64,000 bases of DNA from Prorocentrum cordatum. Taxonomy: Eukaryota > Sar > Dinophyceae > Prorocentrales > Prorocentraceae. A program made the translations under genes and the position numbers. A model generated the notes under the pieces. It was not told the DNA's origin. It searched no databases and worked only from the letters and a program-made list of their open reading frames with translations. Where the stretch lies: the NCBI GenBank assembly GCA_963575745.1, contig CAUYUJ010014551.1, positions 324,136 to 388,135 on the forward strand. Reading direction: 5' to 3'. Within the stretch, counting starts at the first letter, position 1; every line of letters starts with the position of its first letter. Positions 43,442-53,180 of the stretch are shown here, in pieces.

Positions 43442-46400
43442 TCAGAGTAGCAACTCCAGCTCGGTGCGGCGATAACAATGCTCGGAATCGTCCTCGAGCT
43501 TCGGGTAGGACGGTATCAGGGCGTCCTGCGATCCGATGTACAGATTGTTATAGAGACGCCAGTACACTGCCCTCACTCTTCTGGCAGGGTGCCACAGGCC
43601 TTGAAGCAAGTACTGGAGCACCTTGGTAGGCCCTAGGGAGATGCGGAAGCCATCAATGGCATCAAAGACAGACATGATGAGGTGAGGCGATGTCTCGAAA
43701 ATGTTCGGCCAAACGTAGTTCATGAGGTGCTGCAGTGCGTCCTCGCAGCCGAGACCCTGGACACCAAGCGCCAGGTGCTTGATTGCCCAGGAAGCTGTCT
43801 GCCTGTGGACCAGGTCCCGGTCCATCAGCGCATCCTCGAGGATGGGAGTCACGGCATGGATGTAGTCCTTACCCATCTCGCCAATGTACTCAAACATGAA
43901 ACACAGGCTCTTGAGGACACCGTTCTGCACGTTCAGCTCCGGCACGCGGTACTCGTTCATGAGCGCGGGAAGCACCGTGAAGGGCCCGCAGGTCTCGGCG
44001 ACGATGGCGATGGCCACTGTGGTGCAGATTCGCAGCTGGCGTTCCTGAACCTTCAGGTTGTTCAGCAAGGTGCTGAGGACGTCGTGAGGTCCAATGGCTT
44101 TGGCAATGTAGCCGAAGGTGTTCACGGCGGCTCGGCGGATGGCCTTCTTGTGAGCCTTCAGCAGCTCAAGAAGGTCGAAGCAGATGCGATTCCACTCGCG
44201 CGGCGGCGCCAGCTCGGCGCCTCGGTCGGCTATTCTCCCGACCAGGTCGATGCAGTTCTCTTGCACCTTCTCGTGGCGATTCTTGAGGATCGGAGTCAGA
44301 CGTGGCAGTAGATCCTTGATGGGAGGGGTCATCTTAGACATACCGATCACGTTCACGATGGCCTTCAGGGCTCCCAGAATGGAGCCCAGCACCTCGGGGT
44401 ACTCTTCCCCCAAGTACTCGTACAAGAACAGGCCCAAGTGTCCCATCATCTGCTCTTCTCCACACTGCTTCATCACGACTGCAATGCGGGCAATGAGGTC
44501 CGCCGCTTGCTGACGCACGCGAGCAGATGGCGTATTGAGGCGCCATCTGATGATACCGGCAATCTGCGGCAAGTATGGCTTGACGCGAGACCCAAGAGAG
44601 TTCACCACTGTGCCGAAGCCGTTGAGCATGACTGTGGTATCATCGGAGGTCTGCTCCTGGAACGCGTAGACTATTCCGTCGATGATCTGCTCCTCGAGAC
44701 GCGAGTCAATGTCTGCGACTCCCAGATTTGCGATTACCTTGTCGATGGTCTCCATCACCATCTTCCGATAAGGCTCTGACGCGTCCTTCAGATCCTCGAC
44801 TATCCTACCAATGATGTCGGCCCCCCCCACCTTGTTGGCGATCTCCACAGTGGTGTCCACGAGCTGCCGATAGTTGCGTCGATCCAGGGCCATCCGGACG
44901 ACCCAGAAATTTCGGAAGAACGGCGGCAAGATATCTTCACGGATGTAGCTCGGCTCGACACCCTCGGTTGCCACGCACTGCTTCACGACTTTGAGCACAA
45001 TCTTCTTCATCTCCTCGTCCGGCGTGGAGAACTCGCGGATGAGAATGATCATCACCTCTCGGGTATAATAGTTGGCATGCTCGGCATCCATGAGCGGGAT
45101 GATGAACCCGATCGCCTTCAAGAAGGCGGCCAGTCCCTTGCCGCGGTGCTCGCAGATCCCCTTCCACAGCGGCCGCAGGACCGTGTCGAAGGCCTCGATC
45201 CCGTAGGGAGTCGAAGCCTCGGCAAGAGCTGCCAGCGCGAGGGCGGTAATGGTGCGAACCTTCTGCTGTTCGTCCTGCAATCCATGCGCGATGATGTCGA
45301 CCATCTGCTTCAGGTGGGGCAGAACAGCGCAGCCCATGAGCATGGCAATCTGCTGCACGATCTTGATGCCCGTGTGCCTGGCCTGCCAGCTCTTCTTCGA
45401 CTGGCAGACCGCGCGCAGGAAGAGGAGGAGCGCCGGGATTCCCAGCGCGGACGCGACCACGGCGAACGCTCGCGCTGTGGTGTTCCTGACGTACTCATCC
45501 GCGTGGTCTATGTCTGGTCGCATGGTTGCGATCATTGTTGCTAGGCCAGCGGCCTTGGACAGATTGCTAATGATCTCACGGCCCTCCACGCGCGCGTAGT
45601 AGTCCTCATCGATCAGCAAGGGCTCTATGACGACCAGAATTTTGTGGACGTACGGTCGCACCATGTCGTCTAGCTTGTACAACACACGATCAATGACTTT
45701 GACGAGAAGGTGCCTCTCTTGGTCCTCTAAGGTGCTGCTCATGAGTAGCGGCAAGATTTGATTGAAGAGGGGTCCTGGCCCAAATGACCGGGCTCCATCT
45801 GTGATCTGCCTCAAGGCCGCCCTTCGCATGGGGGGCGTCCCATTCTTCACCTTCAGCAAGAGTCTCATGATCTTCCGCTCCTTCGCCTCCTCTGGCGATA
45901 AGTTATCGTCATTCTCCGCCGACAGCAAAGGTGCAAAATATGAGTAGTCCTCTGGCTTGATCATCGGCATCTCACCCACTGCTGGGGAAGATGGCACCTC
46001 GTAGGGTTTGGGCGCGTCTGGATCCTGCATGCTGAAAAATGGCGTGCCACCAGGGGTGGGTGTGGGTGTCGACATAACGCTTTTTCGCATTGGCTGATAA
46101 TTAGCTGGCGGCCGGACTATCTCGTAACCCGTCTGAGGGAAAATCGCATCTAATTCCTCGTCGGAAATGGGCGCATTCCTCTCATTAATCTCGGTGTCGT
46201 AGCGCCACGCCTGAATCTGCTCCGGCGTCATCTGGGAAAAGTTCGGCGTCAGCCCGACGGGGGTAGACATGTTGGCCATGCCAGGCGTGCCCAGAGGAGT
46301 GGCGCCCGGGGTGAACATCTGGACCCCGCTGAAGGGCGTAGCTCCCGGTGTCGCCGAGGGTGTAGGCCCCGAAGGTGTGGCACCAGACGGCGTTGCACTC

Positions 46401-48003
46401 GGAGTGGCGTCGGCGTCCGCCGGGGTGGCATCGACCCCGTCGTCTTTGGGCTCCATCGGCGTCGCATCCCAGCGAGCCCGCTTCTTCTTGCCTGCGCCGA
46501 GGCCCGGCGTGGGCGTCTCGCCCCACTGCCCTGGGGTGGGCGTCTCGATCCCGTCGTCACCGCCGGCACCCGGAGTGTCGTCCCAGGCGCCCTTCTTCTT
46601 GCTGCCCCCCTCGTCATCATCGTCCAGGACCACTGGCGTGTCTACACCTGGACCAGAAAACAAACGGCACCACCCCACCTTCGGCCCCACGGGCCGCAGC
46701 GTATACCAGGACGTCTGGCATGGGTTTCTGCATGGTATACGCTACGGCCCCCGATGGGCCGCAGCGCAACATGGAAGGCCGTAGGTGGGGTGGTGTCGTT
46801 TGTTTTTTGGCAGAGCACCATCGCCGCCTCCGACGGGCGTCTCCCAGCGGTCCTTCTCGTCCTCCTTGTCCTCCTTCCGGCCCACCCCTGCGCCGCCCGC
46901 GTCCCAGCGCCCCTTCTTCTTCGCGGGCGCGCCGTCGCCTGGCAAGGCCTTCCCCTCGGCCTTCGCAGTGGCCTCCTCCTCCTTTCGGGGAGACGTAAGA
47001 CTCGGGTCCGGTAGAAACGGGTAGGCCTAACGAGGCCGTCAAGACAAGGACGAGACCCAATTCGAAACTTGTCGCGACCTCCCTCTGCAAAGACCCTACC
47101 AAGACTAGACCCTCCAATCCAGGACGGGCTGGCCAGAAAGCGTTGGCACACCTGAGTTCCGGCGACCTCGAGTCTTGCGTGTCCCCGATCCTTCTGCTTC
47201 TGGATCTTCCGGAGCACCTCCTGCTTCTCCTTGTCGAGCGCCTGGCCCACCATGACATCCTTGTAGGTCTGCAGCTCTGCCGCAGGCGTCGCGGCGGCGA
47301 ACGGGTCGGCACGCTCGGGCGAGAGCATGCGCTTGTGGCGCTGGGCACGGTACGCGTCCTTCGAGCAGGGACCGACCGTCCCAGCATTCCTATAGGCCTA
47401 CCCCGATATGTTCGAAAACGACGTGTTCCAATAACAGCAGCAGTGCTCTATCAGAACATGAAGCCGATGGGTGAAAAAGCGGCACGGCATCAACCAGAGA
47501 TGCTCTGCCAACACTCCGTGCAAAACACCGAGTGTTGCCAGAACAATGCTTGGGGGGCCTATGGGCGAGTCGGAAAGCTCAACCACTGGAGAAACCAAAA
47601 GGTACCGATACCGGTGCTCCCTGGACCTCTCCAGGGGTGTGCTCTGACCAAGATTTCTAGGCGAGTCCAGCGGTGGCGACGAGGGCCTCCCAGAAGGCCG
47701 ACAAAAAGGACAAATTCGGGCGAAGGGTAGCAGTATGGCTAGCGGTATGGGAAAAGGGGATTTAAGAGGGAAGGGTCGAGGTTCGGCTACTTTTTCCCTC
47801 GCTGAGCCACTGCTTGAGTCCTCGCGGTCGGCAATCTTCTTGCTCTCCGAGAGTCCCTTGAAAGGGTCGTCCTCCTCTCCGGCGGGCACGTCATCCAGCG
47901 GCGGCCCGGCCCTGGCGCGGGACGGCGCGCTGGCCTGCTTCCTCTCCAGCTCTGCAGCCTCCTCGTCAGTGGGGAGCGCCTTGACGTACTTTTCGCCTGG
48001 GTC
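43442..48003 (-). CDS. SF3B1: Splicing factor 3B subunit 1 (SF3B1/SF3b155), four exons, 5' end missing
   Basis: Joining minus-strand exons 48003-47821, 47358-47152, 46981-46819 and 46647-43442 gives one frame of about 1250 residues (human protein 1304) ending in TGA at 43444-43442. Role: HEAT-repeat scaffold of SF3b in the U2 snRNP, clamping the intron branch helix. Visible landmarks in order: [17 protein letters not shown] and SPERADPFA near the start; RWD and RWE ligand-type motifs and many TP dipeptides ([22 protein letters not shown]); the p14-binding segment ([34 protein letters not shown]); then HEAT repeats with [25 protein letters not shown] and DEQQKVRT, stretches where human cancer mutations cluster, all conserved; and a canonical end ([15 protein letters not shown]). 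Conservation and intact reading frame indicate a functional gene. The first roughly 50 residues must lie upstream of 48003. Confidence 0.95.
46648..46818 (-). mobile_element. SF3B1 intron 3: a 171-nt GT-AG intron that is itself a foldback element
   Basis: Donor GATG|GTGCTC and acceptor TCCAG|GTGTAG restore the frame GDG-VDTPVV. About 8 nt inside each splice site begin inverted arms: plus-strand 46653-46684 (AAAACAAACGGCACCACCCC) and its complement at 46780-46811. An inner pair, GGGCCGCAGCGTATACCA at 46691-46708, matches 46733-46750. Both junctions carry GGTG. This is the structure expected of an introner, an intron born from a short inverted-repeat element; the origin is inferred. Confidence 0.85.
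46982..47151 (-). other. SF3B1 intron 2 (170 nt, GT-AG)
   Basis: Donor ACTCAG|GTGTGCC and acceptor GAAAG|GAGGAG, phase 0. Almost the same length as intron 3, but no inverted arms were found. Confidence 0.8.
47359..47820 (-). other. SF3B1 intron 1 of the visible exons (462 nt, GA-AG)
   Basis: Homology places the junction between ADRE and DAYRAQ. The donor is then CGCGAG|GACTCA and the acceptor CTCGAAG|GACGCG, so both junctions read AG|GAC and the intron begins with GA. GA donors are a known dinoflagellate peculiarity. Only this register satisfies an AG acceptor and preserves the conserved residues. Confidence 0.8.
47364..47600 (+). repeat. Dispersed repeat inside SF3B1 intron 1
   Basis: It matches 23932-24165: GAGCAGGGACCGACCGTCCC, GCATTCCTATAGG, CAACCAGAGATGCTCT and AGAACAATGCTTGGGG. 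It begins 4 bases inside the intron's 3' splice site, so the repeat supplies the pyrimidine-rich acceptor region when read on minus. Confidence 0.75.
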
Positions 48004-48029
48004 CTTTAGAAGAAGAAACAACAGCATCG

Positions 48030-48130
48030 AGTTTCTTGGATCTGCGCTGGCCCCCCTCCCTGGCGCGCGGAGCGCGCCAAGGGCGGCGCCAGAGGCGCCG
48101 CTGGGGGGGCCCCAGCGCAGATCCAAAAAG
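48030..48130. mobile_element. Foldback element upstream of SF3B1 exons, copy 1
   Basis: TTTCTTGGATCTGCGCTGG (from 48032) pairs with CCAGCGCAGATCCAAAAA (to 48129). The loop holds two smaller palindromes (TGGCGCGCGGAGCGCGCCA and GGCGCCAGAGGCGCC). Arms and core match the larger copy at 48472. Confidence 0.85.
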
Positions 48131-48471
48131 CCCGCATGAACCGCTTTTGTTTATGCCAATGTTTCTTCTTCGATCCTTGTCGCCGCCCTTGACCCCGAAG
48201 GCATCGCCCTTCGCCGCCATGCCACGGCAGCGGCCCAAAATCTGGCGACTGCCCCCTGAGCCGCATCGACTCGAGCCGACGTGGCTGCGGGACAACGATG
48301 GCGACGAGCACGGGGAGGACGACAGCGACGAGCGCAGAAATGCTGTTGCTTCTCCGCTCGGCACGCCGCACACGACCCCTCCTGCGCTGGAGGTCTCCCA
48401 AAGCAGGGTCCGATAGGAGGCTCGCACGGCATCGCTAATGCATAGAAGAGGAACAAAACATATAGACAGAG
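48131..48471. other. Interval between foldbacks; expected site of a missing SF3B1 exon
   Basis: Both strands have open, protein-like frames here. On + a frame reads RQRPKIWRLPPEPHRLEP and LRDNDGDEHGEDDSDERR; on minus one reads MAAKGDAFGVKGGDKDRRR. Neither matches the conserved SF3B1 N-terminus, so neither is assigned. No spliced-leader acceptor could be decided. Confidence 0.25.
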
Positions 48472-48617
48472 ACTTTTGGCGCTCCGCGCGGATTTCTTGG
48501 ATCTGCGCTGGCCCCCCCCCTCCCTGGCGCGCTCTGCGCGCCAGGGGCGGCGCCGGAGGCGCCGCCAGGGGGGGGCCCAGCGCGGATCCCAGAAATCCGC
48601 GCGGAGCGCCCAAAGTT
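48472..48617. mobile_element. Foldback element upstream of SF3B1 exons, copy 2 (146 bp)
   Basis: The left arm 48472-48518 starts ACTTTTGGCGCTCCGCGCGG. The right arm 48570-48616 is its complement with only a few mismatches over about 46 bases. The inner half of the arms (TTTCTTGGATCTGCGCTGG) and the GGCGCC-rich loop match copy 1, so the two are one family. Confidence 0.9.
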
Positions 48618-49069
48618 CATGCTTATGGCGTGTCGCTCGTCCTCGAAGGTCGGCGTGGAGGAGCTCGGGCGCCACATCGAATCGGCTGGCCGAGCCCTGG
48701 GTGGCGGCGCGGCCCGGGGCGGAGGCGCCCGAGGCTCGCGGCGGGAGGCTCCCGTCGGGGGCGCCCTGCGGGAGGGGGGCTCGGCTCGGGCGGTGGCCCG
48801 CGCGGAGCGGTGCGGTGCGCAGGGGCGGAGTTTCGCCACTGACCGAGCTTCGCCTGGCCGAGTCTAGTGCCCTTGTCGTGGCGAGGGGCGGGGAGGGATG
48901 GAGGGAGGGGAAGGAGGCAAGCTAGGTGCGCTCGCGTCATATCTGACGTCCTACCCCTCCCTCCCATCCCTTACCATGGCGCTGATTTTCTCTATCCGCG
49001 GACGCGTGTCGTAGCGGACTTGTGGCTCCGCGCGCGCGTGCGTAGTGGGTGGTGGTGCGCGTGCGTGCG
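48618..49069. other. Unassigned stretch
   Basis: GC-rich. A short block near 48650-48690 (GGTCGGCGTGGAG, then CGCCACATCGAATCGG) matches the repeat at 52740-52800. No gene recognised. Confidence 0.45.
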
Positions 49070-49148
49070 TGCGTGCGTGCGTGCGTGTGTGGTGTGGTGG
49101 TGGTGGTGGTGGTGGTGGTGGTGGTGGTGGTGGTGGTGGTGGTGGTGG

Positions 49149-49179
<31 letters not shown>

Positions 49180-49235
49180 GGTGGTGGTGGTGGTGGTGGT
49201 TGTGGTGGTGGTGGTGGTGGTTGTGGTGGTGCGGC
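49070..49235. repeat. (GGT)n microsatellite preceded by GTGC repeats
   Basis: TGCG tetramers grade into a long TGG trinucleotide run with TTG and CTG interruptions. Stretch 49236-49984 is unassigned; it includes a poly-A run of about 16 bases near 49395. Confidence 0.95.
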
Positions 49236-49984
49236 GCGGTGGTGGCGGGCGGATGGGCGCGCGACGAGAACGCCATCCTGAACGACGGAGGCCAAACACC
49301 GATCCGAAAATGAGGCCCACGCTGCAGCGGGAGCACGATTCGAAACGATTCGGGAGCAGAAATGAGGCCGGCGCCTCAGCGAGAGCAGCATTTTGAAAAA
49401 AAAAAAAAAACACAAGCGAAAACCCGATTCCCGGGAATCCTGTGTGTAAAAAACAATACGCGGGGGGGTGTCGGATATCTTCGGGACGCCATCAGGGGAA
49501 GTGGGAGAGTATTTTCATATTGTGTAATTGTGGAGGGGGGGCGGGGATGGAGGGAGGGGGGGGAGGGAAGAGTGCGGGGGGAAGGAAGGGAGAGGGCGGG
49601 GCGGATAAGCGGGGAGGACGGACGGGGTGGGCTGGCGGGGCGGCCGGAGGCGAGGGCTCGAGGATGAGTCACGGACTCGCGGCTCGAGGCCTGGCCGACT
49701 CGGGGGCGGAGGTGGCGGAGGCGGAGGGCGCGGTGGAGGATGCGAAGACGGCGGGGCCACCGGCACCTGCTGCCTGCCGCGCGCGCGCGCCCGAGGCATC
49801 GAGGCTGCGGCCCCTGCTGGTCGTGCGCGGGCGGCGGTAGAGCCCAGAGCGCCGGCGTCGCGCTCTCTGGCCGCGGCGTCGGCCCCCAAGCGATACGCCC
49901 CGGTCGGCGCCGACGCCCAGGGGCCCTGGCGCGTGCTGCCCGGCTCGGGGCGCGCCTCCCTGTGCGCAGTGGCCACCACCCCTC

Positions 49985-50458
49985 TCCTCCCTCCTCCCTC
50001 CTCCTTCCCTCCCCCTTCCCCTCCCTCCTCCCCCCATCCCTCCTCCTCCCCCTCCTCCCTCCTCCCCTCCTCTCCTCCTCCTCTCCCCCTCCTCCTCCCT
50101 CCTCCCTCCTCCCTCCTCTCCTCCTCCTCCCTCCTCCTCCTCCTCCTCTTCTTCTTCTTCTCCTCCTCCTTCTTCTTCTTCTTATTCGTCTTAGTATTCT
50201 TATTCTTCTTCTTATTCTTCTTATTATTATTCGTAGTATTATTCTTCTTATTCTTCTTCTTATTATTCTTCATATTATTCTTCTTCTTATCATTCGTATT
50301 ATTATTAGTATTATTATGTTGCTGTTTCTTCTCAGTATTAACATTATGTTTGTTATCATGCATATTAGTATGATTAGTATTACTAGTAGTATTAGTATTC
50401 TTAATATTGTTGGTAGTAGTAGTTTTATTAGTATTATTACGATTACTAATATCATTAA

Positions 50459-50489
<31 letters not shown>

Positions 50490-50690
50490 GATATTATTAT
50501 TATTAGTATTATTATCAGTATTATGATCATCAGCATCACCATCATTACTATGACTAGTATTAGTATTATCCTCCTCTTCTTCTTATTATTACTACGCTTA
50601 TCATTATTAATATAAATATTATTATTATTATTCGTATTCATGGCATTTCCATTATTACGCTCAATATTATCATTATTCCAACTCCTCATA
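49985..50690. repeat. TCC tract grading into TTC, then AT-rich (ATT)n/(ATC)n
   Basis: TCC triplets (49985-50150) pass through TTC (50150-50300) into A/T triplets such as ATT, AGT and ATC (to about 50660). The compositional slope along a constant triplet period is striking. Confidence 0.9.
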
Positions 50691-50907
50691 TTCCTCCTCC
50701 GCCTCCTCCTCTTCTCTCCTCTCTCCTCTCTCCTCTCTCCTCTCTCCTCTCTCCTCTCTCCTCCCTCCTCTCTCTCTNNNNNNNNNNNNNNNNNNNNNNN
50801 NNNNNNNNNNNNNNNNNNNNNNNNNNNNNNNNNNNNNNNNNNNNNNNNNNNNNNNNNNNNNNNNNNNNNNNNNNNNNGGAGGAGGAGGAGGAGGAGGAGG
50901 ACGAGGA
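50690..50907. repeat. CTCT/GGA repeat containing a 100-N assembly gap
   Basis: CTCTCCT pentamer/heptamer repeats end at 50777; 100 N lie at 50778-50877; sequence resumes as GGA on the same strand. Pyrimidine-rich on one side and purine-rich on the other implies the true sequence changes strand inside the gap or the join is wrong. Frames crossing the gap are meaningless. Confidence 0.95.
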
Positions 50908-51035
50908 GGTGGTGGGAGGGGGGAGGGGCCACGGGGTCGCTGCGCGGCTCGCGCGCCCAGGCCTTTCGCGGGGCGCTGGCGACCATGCTGGTGCTATGCG
51001 CCCCCCCTGGGAGGCGCACGTCCGAGGCAAACGGG

Positions 51036-51037
<2 letters not shown>

Positions 51038-51091
<54 letters not shown>

Positions 51092-51115
51092 ACACGCACA
51101 CACACACACACACAT
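51038..51115. repeat. CA microsatellite
   Basis: An (AC)n run with a few GCACAC interruptions. The following stretch to 51550 is unassigned. Confidence 0.95.
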
Positions 51116-51550
51116 CTGACGCAGACGAAGATAGGATCAACAGAGTCACGTCCCGAGAAGCATGTGCCAAATTTGCACACGTGTTTCAAACAAGCCTGGG
51201 CCAGCTTGTTTGTCCACGCCGCAGGGCCACCGCCCTGTTTTGGAACTGGGCCAAGCGGCCACCGAGCTTGCAAAGCGGGGCCGGCCAACGCGGGCCCAAC
51301 TTTTGTTCGGAGGGCGGCGTCTCGACCCGATGCTCGGCAATGGTATAGCGGTCCCGCCCGCTGCTCGAGCGACAGGATGACAGCCTCAATAAGGAGTCCT
51401 AGACGCTCGGAGGGGTGCTCTTCGACGGTGAAGAGCGCTCCGTTGATGCCGGGAGCGAGGCCACACGGCACTGTTGGGCCCCTGCCTGCCTGTGCTCTCC
51501 TGGACTGCGGCCGAAAAGCGTAGGCCAGATCCTGGAGGCTTCATCGTATA

Positions 51551-51714
51551 GCTCAGTCGGGCGTGTCCCCCTGCAGGGGGATTTTGGGCGAAGAATAAAA
51601 CATACTCTAAGCATGCCCCCCACATGGGCAAACATGATGTAAACAAAAATTGTCTCCTGACTATGCTTTGACTATTTTTGAATATTCCCCCTGTAGAGGG
51701 ACAGGCCCGACTTA
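51551..51714 (+). mobile_element. TIR family 2 element, copy 2 (164 bp) with perfect 8-bp target duplication
   Basis: Left terminus AGTCGGGCGTGTCCCCCTGC and right terminus complement AGTCGGGCCTGTCCCTCTAC pair over about 28 bases. Flanking ATCGTATA at 51543-51550 is repeated exactly at 51715-51722. This is the best evidence that the family transposes as DNA; the hAT-like assignment rests only on duplication length. Confidence 0.88.
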
Positions 51715-51888
51715 ATCGTATAAGTGACCACGAACGGCGCTTCCCGCAATGGCCTGGCATAGCGTTGCCCCGGGCGGTATGGCCAGAGAGCGCCCGCACA
51801 CCGTGCGCGCGCAGCACAAGACTCTGCTGAGCGCGCGCGCGTCGCCCCATGAGGCGCCGCCAGACCAAACATACAGTTGGGATTGATA

Positions 51889-52016
51889 TGGCCATCGCTC
51901 GGACGTCCATTCCCTGTGTTTTTGTTTCGGTTTCGTGCGTGTTTTTTCGCAGGATGATCCAGGATGCTCCTTAATCATCCCCGCCGCGAAAAAGTGCACA
52001 CGTCCGAGCGATACCA
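51889..52016. mobile_element. TIR family 1 element, copy 4
   Basis: Left GCCATCGCTCGGACGTCCAT (51891-51910) and right ACGTCCGAGCGATACC. The interior TTTCGGTTTCGTGCGTGTTT and CCAGGATGCTCC match the other copies. No clear target duplication. From 52017 to 52699 nothing is recognised. Confidence 0.8.
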
Positions 52017-52699
52017 GGTGATTGGAGAGGACACGCGAGAGGACGCAAGACCCTTCCGAGGGCCACGTTGTCACGATACTGTGGAAGGCATGGGTCGCGA
52101 ACGCACAGGACACAAGAGCACCCTTGGCTCGGCAGGGTCGACCCTCTAATCTGGGCTGACTGTAGCAAAAGCATTTGTTTGCTGAACATGCTCCTAGGGT
52201 GGAGGGCTCGGGGTGAAATCCATGTGGGCTTTTGCACCTCGAAAATCAGTCCGTCTTGTGATTCACCTGTTGACGATTCAAGCCTCGAAAATCCATCGGA
52301 ACGGCATCTCAGATTTCACCCGTTGCTCTCCACCCAGAGAAAATTCTCGTTCTTGTTGGGGGGGCGATGCCGAACCGACCAAACCCTTCGGACCGAGCCG
52401 AGGATGCTTGCGTGAGAATCGGCCCCTAAATAAAAAAACAGGATTGCCCATGTTGGACACACATTATCGGCCCTCCGTCGATATACATACTGCTCATTCG
52501 GACCTGCATTGACGGCTCGCAGAGCGGGGGGGTGGGACTGGGAAGGAGCAATGCCGCTCCTTGACAAAGCCATTGCCCCGATGTGTGGCAGCCGCGATCG
52601 CCGCGGCGACCTCCCAAACCGATCCGGAGGCTTGGCTCGGGGTCGGATCATATCACGCAGCGAGAGGATAGCGGCCTCCAGAACGGGGTCCGAGAAGAT

Positions 52700-52812
52700 G
52701 CGGTCGGAGGGCCGCGACGCATCGCCGTTGCATCATCGGTGCATCTGCGCCGTCGGCGTGGAGAAATTCGCGCGCCACATCGAGCCGCATCGCCGACGCA
52801 TCGGCGATGCTG
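52700..52812. repeat. Copy of the GATGCATCGGC family
   Basis: GCGACGCATCGCC and CGCATCGGCGATGC units flank CGCCACATCGAGCCGCATCG, matching 17490-17650. Confidence 0.7.
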
Positions 52813-53104
52813 AAGTGGGACCCCAGAACATCGGTCAGGAGGTGTTCGGTGGCGCGGCTTTCCAGCCTCGGGTGTTCGAAGTGTCGGCTCGAGGGTTTGG
52901 GGGCGCTCTCTGCGGCTCTCGGCAGCTTTCCAGCCTCGAGGCTGCCCTCCGGCAGCTGCGACTCGCCGAGAGCGTGCTGGGGGCGCCCGGATCGTCCCGA
53001 GGGGCGGCCCGAGTGCCGAGCTGTGGCCCGCAGGGCAGGCGGAGACTCGCGTGCCGAATTGAGGCCAAGTCAACCCAAAAGCGGTCCCCGGACCCGTCCC
53101 GGGG

Positions 53105-53180
53105 TCCCCTCCTCCCTCCTCCTCCTCCTCCTCCTCCTCCTCCTCCTCCTCCTCCTCCTCCTCCTCCTCCTCCTCCTGGC
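53105..53180. repeat. (TCC)n tract
   Basis: About 75 bases of CTC triplets. The surrounding 52813-53104 and 53181-54124 have long open frames of skewed composition but no recognised gene. A further short TCC tract lies at 54125-54175. Confidence 0.9.

Noticed and set aside
43682-44311. Plus-strand frame of 209 codons opposite SF3B1
   Set aside because: Antisense shadow of the strongly conserved SF3B1 HEAT region.
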